Part shown: in pieces, positions 37,903-45,347 of the stretch
Layout of the letters: each line of letters starts with the position of its first letter
How positions within the stretch are numbered: position 1 is the stretch's first letter
Assembly (NCBI RefSeq): GCF_002939945.1
Contig: NZ_MDEB01000001.1
Coordinates: forward strand, 793,605 to 857,604
DNA: 64,000 bases
Source: Xanthomonas arboricola pv. populi
GTDB lineage: Bacteria; Pseudomonadota; Gammaproteobacteria; Xanthomonadales; Xanthomonadaceae
Direction: 5' to 3'
Position numbers and translations under genes: made by a program
Notes under the pieces: generated by a model
What the model was told of the DNA's origin: nothing
What the model saw: only the letters and a program-made list of their open reading frames with translations
Databases searched by the model: none

Positions 37903-39156
37903 ATGACAGTAATTCGAGAGGCCAACATCATTCGGTTTCAAGGTCAATATCGAGACTCCGACATTCATGCGCCGTTAGCTTGCTTTCACCATGCCGTGAA
38001 CGACCTTGGCTATCGAGACATTATTTTAGATTTTTCTTTATGCACCGAGACTTATCCGGGGCCAATGCTAAGCCTTTGCGTTGAAGTGCTACGTCTGCGA
38101 ACAGAAATGATCGATACGCAATTGATTCTTCCAACTAAGCCAGATCTAGCGCGCCTCTTCATTAATGCTAACTGGGCTCATATTCTTGAGCCAAGAGCTC
38201 ATAACGCCTCGCGCTTCCGTGGGCACACCCAAATCCCGGCAACTCAATTCACAAATCCTGTAGAGCAGTACGAAGCAGTAAACCGCATCGTCAACGCAAT
38301 TCTAGGCGGAATTCCAGACATTAGGCGAGAGCATTTCGCTGCATTAGAGTGGGCTGTAAACGAACTTACTGACAACGTAATTGTTCACTCCCAATCCGCT
38401 ATCGGCGGACTAGTCCAGGTATCAAGCTTCAAACGCAATTCTAAGATTGTTGAATTTACTATTGCTGATTCTGGCCTTGGAATTCCCGCGACCCTTAGAT
38501 CAGGAAAAGAGTTCTCTGGCTCTGACACAGACGCCCTAGATCGCGCGATCCGCGAAGGCGTGACAAGAGACAAATCGATAGGACAAGGTAACGGCTTATT
38601 TGGTAGCTATCAGATCTGCTGTCATAGTGGTGGCGCGTTTCAAATCGAGTCAGGGCATGCCCGACTTCTTTCTAGGCCAAGCCCGTATGGCCTGGAAATC
38701 CGCGACCAAAAGATTCCTGTAAAAGGAACCCTCGTCATAGCTAAGATAAATTTTAGCGACCCTGACCTTTTAAAGGATGCGCTTAATTTTTCTGGAAAGT
38801 CCCACAAGCCTGTTGACTATATTGAAACAAAGTATGAGGGTGACTCAGACAACATAATCCATGTTGTTCTGTTAGAAGAAACTCAGTCCTTCGGGAGCAG
38901 AGTTGCTGGCACACCAATACACATCAAACTTTATAACTTAGTTCAAATATGCTCGGGACAACCTATCGAGATTGACTTCTTGGGCGTTCCTTTAGTCTCT
39001 AGCAGCTTTGCCGACGAAGTATTTGGAAAATTATTTGTTAAGTTAGGCCCACTGGAGTTCATGCAAAGAATCAGATTCAAAAACGTCGAAAACACTGTTC
39101 GCATGCTTATAGATAAAGCCATATCACAACGCGTCAGCACCGGACTGGGCAGCTAA
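37903..39156 (+). CDS. STAS-like / GHKL ATPase / DUF4325 cargo protein
   Basis: A 417-aa soluble protein of markedly lower GC than its neighbours. Residues about 5-100 look like a STAS fold (RDIILDFSLCTETYPGPMLS). Residues about 125-285 form a GHKL-type ATPase: N-box WAVNELTDNVIVHSQ (E154, N158), G1 box IADSGLGIP (D189, G191, G193) and G2 GQGNGLFGSYQI. Residues about 335-412 match DUF4325, a STAS-like domain (PIEIDFLGVPLVSSSFADEVFGKLF). No HisKA dimerisation domain or phospho-acceptor is seen, so it is not an ordinary histidine kinase. It sits between tail genes S and J, the P2 fun(Z) accessory position. The function is unknown; anti-phage defence or lysogenic regulation is inferred only from position. 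Confidence 0.8.
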   Translation: MTVIREANIIRFQGQYRDSDIHAPLACFHHAVNDLGYRDIILDFSLCTETYPGPMLSLCVEVLRLRTEMIDTQLILPTKPDLARLFINANWAHILEPRAHNASRFRGHTQIPATQFTNPVEQYEAVNRIVNAILGGIPDIRREHFAALEWAVNELTDNVIVHSQSAIGGLVQVSSFKRNSKIVEFTIADSGLGIPATLRSGKEFSGSDTDALDRAIREGVTRDKSIGQGNGLFGSYQICCHSGGAFQIESGHARLLSRPSPYGLEIRDQKIPVKGTLVIAKINFSDPDLLKDALNFSGKSHKPVDYIETKYEGDSDNIIHVVLLEETQSFGSRVAGTPIHIKLYNLVQICSGQPIEIDFLGVPLVSSSFADEVFGKLFVKLGPLEFMQRIRFKNVENTVRMLIDKAISQRVSTGLGS

Positions 39157-39262
39157 CAAAAATTCACGAAAGCGCATCCCTGTAGACAGTGACTTTACAT
39201 AGAGAAACACTTTACGCCTAAGGTCCACAGACGAAGAATGCAGCTTCGCACGTGGACCCAAT

Positions 39263-40153
39263 ATGGCCTCCTTTACCGCTGTCGATCTATCAAGGCTGCA
39301 GGCGCCTGACCTGATCGAGGCTTTGGATTTTGAGACGATCTTCGCTGAGTCCTTTGCCCAGTTCCGCCGGCTCATGCCTGAGTTCTCGGCACTCACGGAA
39401 GCCGACCCGGTCTACAAGCTGCTGCAGCTATTTGCAGCCCGCGAACTCCTGATCCGCCAGCGCGCCAACGACAAGGCGCAGCAGACCATGCTGGCCTTCG
39501 CTACCGGCACCAACCTCGATCACCTGGGCGCCCTGTTTGGCGTCGCTCGCCTGGTGCTTGATCCGGGCCAACCCGATGCCGGCGTCGCGCCGAGCTTTGA
39601 GTCGGACGTGGACTTTCGCCGCCGCATCCAGCTGGCGCCCGAAGGCTTCAGCGTGGCCGGCCCCGAAGGCGCTTACATCTACCACGCGCTCAGTGCGGCG
39701 GCCGATGTCATGGACGCCAGCGCCACCAGCCCCGCGCCTGGCCAGGTCCTGGTCACCGTGCAATCGCGCACGGGCGACGGCACGGCTCCGCAAGCGTTGC
39801 TAGACGAAGTCGCTGCCATCCTCACCAACGACGACGTGCGCCCGCTGACCGACAATGTCACGGTCCAGAGCGCCCAGATCGTCCCGTATGCCATTCGTGG
39901 GCGCGTCTACACCTACGCCGGCCCCGACTCGGCGGTGGTCATGCGCGAGGCGCTGCGCAGCCTCCAGGCGTATCTGGACGAGGCACACCGCATCGGTCGC
40001 GACGTGCCCGAGTCAGCGATCAAGGCCAAGTTGTTCGCCGATGGTGTGCAGCGCGTGGAATTGGATTCGCCGGCAGCCGACATTCGGATCAGCCGCACGC
40101 AGGCTGCGTACTGCACCGCGATCGACATCGTGCACGCCGGCATCGATGAGTAA
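39263..40153 (+). CDS. J: Baseplate assembly protein (P2 gpJ family)
   Basis: A 296-aa baseplate wedge protein. Typical stretches are LEALDFETIFAESFAQFRRLMPEF-like text near the N-terminus, TDPVYKLLQL-like DPVYKLLQLFAARELLIRQR, RRRIQLAPEGFSVAGPEGAYIYHA and the C-terminal ISRTQAAYCTAIDI. It overlaps I by 8 bp. The gene directly follows the cargo insertion, whereas P2 has V and W here. Confidence 0.93.
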   Translation: MASFTAVDLSRLQAPDLIEALDFETIFAESFAQFRRLMPEFSALTEADPVYKLLQLFAARELLIRQRANDKAQQTMLAFATGTNLDHLGALFGVARLVLDPGQPDAGVAPSFESDVDFRRRIQLAPEGFSVAGPEGAYIYHALSAAADVMDASATSPAPGQVLVTVQSRTGDGTAPQALLDEVAAILTNDDVRPLTDNVTVQSAQIVPYAIRGRVYTYAGPDSAVVMREALRSLQAYLDEAHRIGRDVPESAIKAKLFADGVQRVELDSPAADIRISRTQAAYCTAIDIVHAGIDE

Positions 40154-40694
40154 CTCCCCGCTGCCGCCGAATGCCACGCCGATGGAGCGCGCCCTGGCCT
40201 CTGTCACCGAGCGCCTGGAAGCGATTCCGTTGCCGTATCCAGACCTGTGGAATCCGGACACATGCCCGGCCGGCCAGCTGCCGTGGCTGGCGTGGACGCT
40301 CTCGGTCGATGACTGGAAAGCCGACTGGAGCGATGCGGTCAAGCGCTCGCGCCTGCGTAGCGCCATGGCGATCCAACGCCGCAAGGGCACCGCCAACAGC
40401 GTCCGCATGGTGGTGGCCTCGTTCGGGGGTGCCGTGACCATCCGCGAGTGGTGGCAGCAGCAGCCGCGCGGCCAGCCGCACACCTTCGAGCTGACGCTCA
40501 CGCTCAATGGATCCGATGGCAGGGCTGCAAGCGCTCGGTTTGTCGATGAAGTCATCGCCGAGGTTGAGCGCACCAAGCCGGTTCGCTCGCACTTCGGCTT
40601 CGTGCAGGGGCTGCAAACCACCGGCAACGTCTCGCTGGTGACTGGTATTCGCATCATCAACTACCGCCGTCTGTCGATGACGGCGCAGGGATAA
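40146..40694 (+). CDS. I: Tail formation protein (P2 gpI family)
   Basis: A 182-aa baseplate protein (MSNSPLPPNATPMERALASV; LWNPDTCPAGQLPWLAWTLSVDDW in outline; RRKGTANSVRMVVASFGG). The PxxCPxxxLPxLAWxLSVD pattern is the gpI hallmark. It starts inside J and is followed by the tail fibre gene 3 bp later. Confidence 0.92.
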   Translation: MSNSPLPPNATPMERALASVTERLEAIPLPYPDLWNPDTCPAGQLPWLAWTLSVDDWKADWSDAVKRSRLRSAMAIQRRKGTANSVRMVVASFGGAVTIREWWQQQPRGQPHTFELTLTLNGSDGRAASARFVDEVIAEVERTKPVRSHFGFVQGLQTTGNVSLVTGIRIINYRRLSMTAQG

Positions 40695-40697
40695 GCC

Positions 40698-41903
40698 ATG
40701 GCATTACAACTGGTTCTCACCACCGCTGGTCGTGCAGCGCTGATCAACGCCGAGAAGAACGGCACCAACGCCGTCAAATTGACCAGCATCGGTTTCACTG
40801 CGGCCGCATTCGCTGCAACGGATGACCTGAAGACAGTCCCAGGCCAGCACCTGACGCTCTCCAGCATCTCAGGCGGCACCACGTCGTCCACCACCATCCA
40901 CGTCACTGTCAGCGACACGAGCCGGGCAACCTATGAGGTTCGCGGCTTTGGGCTGTACTTGGAAAACGGCACGCTGCTGGGCAGCTATTCCCAGCCCGAG
41001 CTGATCATGGAGAAGGCCGCCGCCTCGGACCTGCTGATGTCCGCCGACATCCTGTTTTCTGGGGTCACGGTGTCTTCGGTGACGTTTGGCAATGCCAACT
41101 TCACCAACCCGGCCGCGACCACCGAGAAGGAAGGCATCGTCGAACTTGCCACGCGCGCAGAGACCATTGCAGGCACAGATGCGCAACGTGCCGTCACACC
41201 CGACTCTTTGAAAGCAGCGATCGACAGCCGCAGTGGCCGTGCGCGCTTTGAGGCATCCGGAACCTTCGTTGTTCCGGCAGGGGTAACTGCGATCTACGTC
41301 AGCGCCTGTGCAGGCGGCGGCGGTGGAGGCGGTGGTGCAACGCGGGCCGAGAAAGTCCTTGGGTCAGCGAGTTACACCGCGACCGGTGGTGGCGGTGGCG
41401 GCGCTGGGCAATCGATTCAGCGCCTGCGCTTCGCGGTTGTGCCTGGCGCCAGTGTCCCGATCGTCATTGGTGCCGGTGGATCCGCTGGTGCAGGCTCAAG
41501 GACGGACGGGACAAACGGCGTAGCCGGCAGTGCAGGCGGAGCAACCGTCATCGGCAATCTCATCACCCTGGCTGCAGGTCAGGGTGGCGGCGGCGGTCTC
41601 GTTGGTGCAACGCAGGTCGGCGGTGCAACCGGTGGAGACGGCTACCCAGCCGGCGGCGATTCGGCATCGATCTCAGTCAACGCACCCTATGGCCCGGCAG
41701 GTACCGGTGGCTCCTGTGCATTCGGCGGCGGCGGGCCGGGCGGGCGTAGTGCAGGCGAAACGACATCGGCCAGTCGTAAAGGCTATGGCTTTGGCGCTGG
41801 CGGTGGCGGTGGGGGCGGCGTGTCCAATGGCTCCACGGCAAGCACGTTTGGCAAGGATGGTTCCACCGGGTGCCCCGGTTTCGTTTTCATTGAGTGGTGC
41901 TGA
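40698..41903 (+). CDS. H: Tail fibre protein with glycine-rich receptor-binding end (gpH-like)
   Basis: A 401-aa fibre. The N-terminal DUF3751-like collar (ALQLVLTTAGRAALINAEKNGT; YEVRGFGLYLENGTLLGSYSQP) attaches to the baseplate. After a short linker (AVTPDSLKAAIDSR) the C-terminal 200 residues are built of glycine loops (AGGGGGGGG, TGGGGGGAGQ, GQGGGGGLVG, FGGGGPGG, GAGGGGGGG) and end FVFIEWC. Such polyglycine sandwiches recognise receptors in T4-like gp38 adhesins. This fibre is shorter than P2 gpH (669 aa). It probably determines host range. Confidence 0.85.
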   Translation: MALQLVLTTAGRAALINAEKNGTNAVKLTSIGFTAAAFAATDDLKTVPGQHLTLSSISGGTTSSTTIHVTVSDTSRATYEVRGFGLYLENGTLLGSYSQPELIMEKAAASDLLMSADILFSGVTVSSVTFGNANFTNPAATTEKEGIVELATRAETIAGTDAQRAVTPDSLKAAIDSRSGRARFEASGTFVVPAGVTAIYVSACAGGGGGGGGATRAEKVLGSASYTATGGGGGGAGQSIQRLRFAVVPGASVPIVIGAGGSAGAGSRTDGTNGVAGSAGGATVIGNLITLAAGQGGGGGLVGATQVGGATGGDGYPAGGDSASISVNAPYGPAGTGGSCAFGGGGPGGRSAGETTSASRKGYGFGAGGGGGGGVSNGSTASTFGKDGSTGCPGFVFIEWC

Positions 41904-41904
41904 A

Positions 41905-42132
41905 ATGACGATTGGACGTTACGCGATGATCCAAACCGGGACCGACGTGGTGGTCAACATCATCGTTTCCGATAGCGGCTTCACCATTGACGGTTTCGAG
42001 TTCCGCGCACTCCAAGACAAGTCCGTGTGCGAGCCTGGAATGTACTTCAATCGCGGCGACGGGCTTTACTACTTCGACGCAACGTTCACCCAGCGCGAAG
42101 TCATCGCACCGGAATCGCCTGCGAATTTGTAG
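41905..42132 (+). CDS. Small fibre-associated protein (position of tail fibre assembly gene G)
   Basis: A 75-aa protein (MTIGRYAMIQTGTDVVVNII ... PGMYFNRGDGLYYFDATF) starting 1 bp after the fibre stop. It has the general look of short fibre-tip or assembly proteins (xxYxxIxxGxVxNI at the start), but it is too short for P2 gpG (175 aa). It may be a chaperone or a capping subunit for the glycine-rich fibre. Confidence 0.65.
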   Translation: MTIGRYAMIQTGTDVVVNIIVSDSGFTIDGFEFRALQDKSVCEPGMYFNRGDGLYYFDATFTQREVIAPESPANL

Positions 42133-42210
42133 CACCGCTGCGCTGCGTAGATCACGCAGCTACAGCACAACTGCAGTGTCATCCTGCACGCGCGCGACGA
42201 CCATGACTGC

Positions 42211-42774
42211 ATGGGCAACGCATCCTCCGCACTGAGTAACGCCATTCGCCTCGGCACCGTCGCCGAGGTGAATCTCGCCACCGCGCGATGCCGCGTACAG
42301 GTCGGCGAGATGCTGACCGACTACCTGCCTTGGGTGGTCACCCTGGCCGGCACCACCATCATCTGGTCGGCGCCAGCGATCGGCGAGCAAGTCGTAGTGC
42401 TCTCGCCGGCTGGCGACCTGGCCGATGGCGTGGTGCTACGGGGCCTGTACTCCGACCAATTCGCAGCGCCTGCCGCGTCCGACACGCTCCACGTGCTGCG
42501 CTTCCCCGATGGCGCGCAGATCCATTACGACACCGAGGCGCATGCGCTGCAGGCCACGCTACCCAGCGGCGGCACCGCATCCATTACTGCCGATGGCGGC
42601 ATCACGCTCAATGGCCCGCTCACCGTCAACGGCAAGACGATGCTCAATGGTGATGCGACCATCAACGGTACCGCGAAGGCGACCACTGATGTCATCGGCG
42701 GCGGGATCAGCCTCAAGAACCACAAGACCACCGGCGTGACGGCAGGCAGCGCACTCAGCGGTGGCCCGCAGTGA
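42211..42774 (+). CDS. V: Baseplate spike protein (P2 gpV family)
   Basis: A 187-aa membrane-piercing spike. An N-terminal OB-like domain (RLGTVAEVNLATARCRVQVGE; PWVVTLAGTTIIWSAPAIGEQVVVLSPAGD) is followed by a beta-helical needle with repeating G-T-hydrophobic units and the tip NHKTTGVTAGSALSGGPQ. In P2 gpV the tip HxH motif binds iron; here the second His is Thr (HKT). The stop overlaps the W GTG start by ATGA-type 4 bp. Confidence 0.92.
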   Translation: MGNASSALSNAIRLGTVAEVNLATARCRVQVGEMLTDYLPWVVTLAGTTIIWSAPAIGEQVVVLSPAGDLADGVVLRGLYSDQFAAPAASDTLHVLRFPDGAQIHYDTEAHALQATLPSGGTASITADGGITLNGPLTVNGKTMLNGDATINGTAKATTDVIGGGISLKNHKTTGVTAGSALSGGPQ

Positions 42775-43130
42775 TCGGCGTTGATGCCACCACCGGCCGT
42801 GTGATCGAGGGCGAGCAGCACCTGGCCCAATCGATCGCCTGCATCCTCACCACGCCCATCGGCACGCGCGAGCAGCGCCGCGATTTTGGCTCGCTGCTGC
42901 CCGAACTGATCGACCAACCATTCAACGGCGCCACCCGCACGTTGCTCTACGGGGCCACGGCCACCGCATTGATGCGCTGGGAGCCGCGATTGCGCCTGAC
43001 CCGCGTCGACCTGGTCATCGGCGATGTGCCTGGCAGCTTCGTGCTGACAGTCGATGGCGAACGCACCGACGTCGCTCCCGCCAATGCGCGCTCGCGCATG
43101 ACCATCCCGCTCCGCTTCCGCTCGTCCTGA
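42771..43130 (+). CDS. W: Baseplate wedge protein (P2 gpW, gp25-like)
   Basis: A 119-aa gp25-like protein (EGEQHLAQSIACILTTPIGTREQRRDFGSLLPELIDQP) starting with GTG. The IGTRExRRDFGS motif is the family signature. It forms the sheath-initiating part of the baseplate. Confidence 0.94.
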   Translation: MIGVDATTGRVIEGEQHLAQSIACILTTPIGTREQRRDFGSLLPELIDQPFNGATRTLLYGATATALMRWEPRLRLTRVDLVIGDVPGSFVLTVDGERTDVAPANARSRMTIPLRFRSS

Positions 43131-43141
43131 TTGAGGAACCT

Positions 43142-44308
43142 ATGTCTACTGCCTACCACCACGGCGTTCGCGTCATCGAAGTCAGCGCAGGTGCGCGCGT
43201 CATCCGCACCGTCTCCACCGCCATTGTCGGCCTGGTCGCCACGGCCTCCGATGCGGATGAGAAAATCTTTCCGCTCAACAAGGCCGTGCTGGTCACTAAT
43301 GTGCTCGGTGCCATCGCCAGTGCCGGCACCAAAGGCACCTTGCGTGACACCCTGCAGGGCATCGCCGACCAGACCAACCCGGTGACCGTCGTGGTGCGTG
43401 TGGCCGATGGCGAAGACGCGGACAAGACCTCGTCCAACGTCATTGGCGAGGCCAAGTCCAGCGGGTACACCGGCCTGTATGCGCTGCTCGCGGCGCAAGC
43501 ACAGCTGGGCGTGCGCCCGCGCATCCTGGGCGCGCCGGGTCTGGACACACTGCCGGTGGCCAAGGCACTGGCGACCATCGCCAAGAAGCTGCGCGCCATG
43601 GCCTATGTGCGGCCGGTCGCCGATACCGTGGCCGAGGCGATCACCTACCGTGGGCAGTTCGGCGATCGCGAGTTGATGCTGATCTGGCCGGACTTCCTGG
43701 CTTTCGACACCGCCACCAGCACCACGACAGCGGCGTATGCCACTGCACGTGCGCTCGGCCTGCGCGCCAAGATTGACACCGAGCAGGGCTGGCACAAGAG
43801 CCTGTCCAATGTGCCTGTGGCGGGCGTCACCGGCATTTCCAAGGACGTGCACTGGGATCTGCAGGATCCGGCTACCGATGCGGGTGTGCTCAACGAGGGC
43901 GACATCACCACGTTGGTCAACTTCAACGGGCAACGCTTCTGGGGATCGCGCACGTGCGCCGAGGACAACATGTTCGCCTTCGAGACAGCCACGCGCACCG
44001 CACAGGTCCTGGCCGACACCATCGCCGAGGGCGTGGCGTTCTACGTCGACAAGCCGATGCATCCCTCGCTGGTCAAAGACATCGTCGAAGACATCAACGC
44101 CAAGTTCCGCGACCTGAAAGCGTCCGGCTACCTGATCGATGCCACCGCCTGGTTCGACAGCACCGTCAACAGCGCCACCACGCTCGCCGATGGCGCGCTG
44201 CGCATCGACTACGACTACACGCCAGTACCGCCGCTGGAGAACCTGCAGCTGTACCAGAAGATCACCACCAGCTACCTGGCCGACTTCGCCGAACGCGTCA
44301 ACGCGTAA
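43142..44308 (+). CDS. FI: Contractile tail sheath protein (P2 gpFI)
   Basis: A 388-aa sheath subunit. It begins MSTAYHHGVRVIEVSAGARV and contains IVGLVATASDADEKIFPLNKAVLV, ELMLIWPDFLAFDT, NEGDITTLVNFNGQRFWGSRT and a C-terminal YQKITTSYLADFAERV, all usual for FI. The length matches P2 FI (396 aa). The ATG follows GAGGAACCT. Confidence 0.96.
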   Translation: MSTAYHHGVRVIEVSAGARVIRTVSTAIVGLVATASDADEKIFPLNKAVLVTNVLGAIASAGTKGTLRDTLQGIADQTNPVTVVVRVADGEDADKTSSNVIGEAKSSGYTGLYALLAAQAQLGVRPRILGAPGLDTLPVAKALATIAKKLRAMAYVRPVADTVAEAITYRGQFGDRELMLIWPDFLAFDTATSTTTAAYATARALGLRAKIDTEQGWHKSLSNVPVAGVTGISKDVHWDLQDPATDAGVLNEGDITTLVNFNGQRFWGSRTCAEDNMFAFETATRTAQVLADTIAEGVAFYVDKPMHPSLVKDIVEDINAKFRDLKASGYLIDATAWFDSTVNSATTLADGALRIDYDYTPVPPLENLQLYQKITTSYLADFAERVNA

Positions 44309-44338
44309 CGCACCCGCCTTAGATTCCCGGAGAAACGC

Positions 44339-44848
44339 ATGGCTTTGCCCAAGAAACTCAAAGCGCTCAACCTGTTCAACAACGGTGAGAGCTATCTCGG
44401 CCAGGTGGTCGAGGTGAAGCTGCCCACGCTGTCCCGCAAGATGGAGGAGTATCGCGGCGGCGGTATGAATGGCCCGGTCGACATCGACTTCGGCCAGGAG
44501 AAGATCGAGCTCGAATGGAAGTGCGGCGGCATGATGCGCAGCGTGCTGAATCAGTACGGCGCCACCACGCACAACGCCGTGCAGCTGCGCTTTGCCGGCG
44601 CCTACCAGCGCGACGACAGCGGCGCGGTGGATGCCGTCGAATTTGTGGTGCGCGGCCGTCACAAAGAGATTGATCCCGGTACCGGTAAGTCCGGCGACGA
44701 CACCGAGTTCTCCGTCAAGACCTCCGCCAGCTATTACAAGCTGATGATCAACGGCTCCACCGTGATCGAGATCGATCTGATGAACATGATCGAGATCGTC
44801 AACGGCGTGGATCTGCTCGCCCCGCATCGCCGCGCCATCGGCGCCTGA
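44339..44848 (+). CDS. FII: Tail tube protein (P2 gpFII)
   Basis: A 169-aa inner tube protein (PKKLKALNLFNNGESYLGQVVEV; KMEEYRGGGMNGPVDIDFG; EFSVKTSASYYKLMINGSTVIEIDL in outline). It follows FI, and GGAG precedes the ATG. Confidence 0.95.
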   Translation: MALPKKLKALNLFNNGESYLGQVVEVKLPTLSRKMEEYRGGGMNGPVDIDFGQEKIELEWKCGGMMRSVLNQYGATTHNAVQLRFAGAYQRDDSGAVDAVEFVVRGRHKEIDPGTGKSGDDTEFSVKTSASYYKLMINGSTVIEIDLMNMIEIVNGVDLLAPHRRAIGA

Positions 44849-44893
44849 CCCTTCCGGCCTGGCGCCGCCAGGCCTCAGCCCTGAGACCTTCCG

Positions 44894-45196
44894 ATGACCC
44901 CGACCTTTTCCCCAGCCATTCCCCTCGACCAGCCCATCACGCGCGGCGAGCAGACCATCACCGACCTCAAGGTGCGCAAGCCCGGCGCCGGCGAACTGCG
45001 CGGCCTCAAGCTGACCGACGTGCTGCAGCTGGATGTCACCGCCCTGGCAACACTGCTGCCGCGCATTTCCTCGCCCACGCTAACCACCGCCGACGTCAAT
45101 GCGATGGATCCTGCCGACCTGCTGGCGGTCGGCCAGGAGGTGCAGGTTTTTTTCTTGCCGAAGGCGCAGAGGGAAGCGGATTTCCCGACTGCGTAG
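44894..45196 (+). CDS. E: Tail protein E, zero-frame product (P2 gpE)
   Basis: A 100-aa tail assembly chaperone (ITRGEQTITDLKVRKPGAGELRGLKLTDVLQLD; PADLLAVGQEVQVFFLPK). It belongs to the DUF2767/gpE-type family that contacts the tape measure. Near its end, T TTT TTC (45148-45154) allows a -1 shift into E'. Confidence 0.93.
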   Translation: MTPTFSPAIPLDQPITRGEQTITDLKVRKPGAGELRGLKLTDVLQLDVTALATLLPRISSPTLTTADVNAMDPADLLAVGQEVQVFFLPKAQREADFPTA

Positions 45197-45318
45197 AGGA
45201 TGCGATGGCCGACATCGCGGCCATCTTCCACTGGCCACCGTCTGAAATGGACGGCTGGTCGCTGCACGAACTCACGGCGTGGCGCGAGCGTGCCCGCCTA
45301 CGAAGCGGAGCCGAATGA
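44894..45318 (+). CDS. E': Tail protein E+E' made by -1 ribosomal frameshift
   Basis: Reading shifts by -1 at the slippery heptamer T TTT TTC (45148-45154; a run of seven T at 45147-45153). The new frame continues as LAEGAEGSGFPDCVEDAMAD and then AIFHWPPSEMDGWSLHELTAWRERARLRSGAE, ending at TGA 45316-45318. The HWPPSEMDGW text is the known P2 E' motif. The fusion is about 141 aa. It acts with E as a chaperone for the tape measure T, encoded next. The frame itself lacks a good start, so only frameshifting can express it. Confidence 0.9.
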
Positions 45319-45347
45319 TGCCCCACCCAACGAACGAGGCCGCCTAA

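Noticed and set aside
39181..39199. TGT-N13-ACA considered as an Ogr-type late promoter box before J
   Set aside because: The known spacing is 12, and no -10 box follows at a proper distance.
41530..41904. Second open frame through the glycine-rich part of the tail fibre
   Set aside because: Repetitive GGN codons keep several frames open. Only the final part from 41905 has its own start and sensible protein.
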